DNA of 64,000 nt from assembly GCF_000733755.1 (NCBI RefSeq), contig NZ_JPOF01000006.1, positions 310,001-374,000 on the forward strand. The letters are read 5' to 3'. The notes beneath the pieces were generated by a model. The model worked only from the letters and a program-made list of their open reading frames with translations, did no database searches and had not been told where the DNA came from. The DNA is from Lachnoclostridium phytofermentans. GTDB lineage: Bacteria > Bacillota > Clostridia > Lachnospirales > Lachnospiraceae. Of this stretch, positions 63,992 through 64,000 are shown piece by piece (position 1 is the first letter of the stretch; the number at the start of each line of letters is the position of its first letter). The position numbers were made by a program, and so were the translations under genes.

Positions 63992-64000
63992 TAAAATTAC

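Overview
This is an AT-rich, low-GC Firmicutes chromosome segment. It most resembles a spore-forming, plant-polysaccharide-degrading anaerobe of the Lachnospiraceae, of the Lachnoclostridium (Clostridium) phytofermentans type. That placement is an inference from content: a modular PL1-PL9 pectate lyase with PT/EP-rich linkers, a GH115-type alpha-glucuronidase, a LysM-GH18 spore cortex-lytic-type hydrolase, bacteriohemerythrin, a KamA-family aminomutase, strong GGAGG ribosome-binding sites and frequent TTG/GTG starts. No tRNA, rRNA or CRISPR array was seen.

Layout. 1-5.4 kb: the end of a truncated gene, small membrane and zinc-ribbon proteins, an ABC-F ATPase and an unrecognised 366-residue protein. 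5.5-10.8 kb: an accessory island, bounded on one side by a displaced 3' end of an rlmCD/rumA-like gene (5490-5570) and on the other by the intact rlmCD-like gene. It carries a truncated ADP-ribosyltransferase, a large GHKL/sacsin-like ATPase and a Schlafen(AlbA_2)-TIR protein on one strand; this is the best candidate for an undescribed defence system. 12.6-22.6 kb: housekeeping and stress genes, including bacteriohemerythrin, the spore hydrolase, MATE and MFS transporters, an HD phosphohydrolase coupled to a small conserved protein, a WYL regulator, an extremely Cys-rich 65-residue protein and a GT2-TPR glycosyltransferase. 23-28 kb: an ATP-grasp/lysine 2,3-aminomutase pair, a kinase-like APH protein and mntP behind a yybP-ykoY (Mn2+) riboswitch. 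28-43.8 kb: a CZB chemoreceptor, a TetR-ABC operon with a visible operator, a HelD-like helicase, ThuA-like and aldo/keto reductase proteins, and a luxE-luxC-flavin-reductase-like cluster without luciferase. 44-46 kb: GH115. 46.6-54.2 kb: a complete LlaJI-type restriction-modification operon (HTH, two m5C methyltransferases, McrB-like, McrC-like) flanked by decayed gene remnants. 55.8-64 kb: a monofunctional peptidoglycan glycosyltransferase, FMN-binding and AraC fragments, a MerR regulator, the 1439-residue pectate lyase and a ferritin-like protein running to the window edge.

Functional themes. Secreted pectin and xylan breakdown (58.4-62.7 and 44-46.2 kb) fits a plant-matter lifestyle. Two separate defence loci (5.7-10.3 and 46.6-54.1 kb) sit among pseudogenes and att-like scars, which points to horizontal gain. 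Many start codons were reassigned because the longest open frame begins inside, or upstream of, an obvious Shine-Dalgarno sequence. All family assignments come from motif recognition in the sequence; no database search was run.
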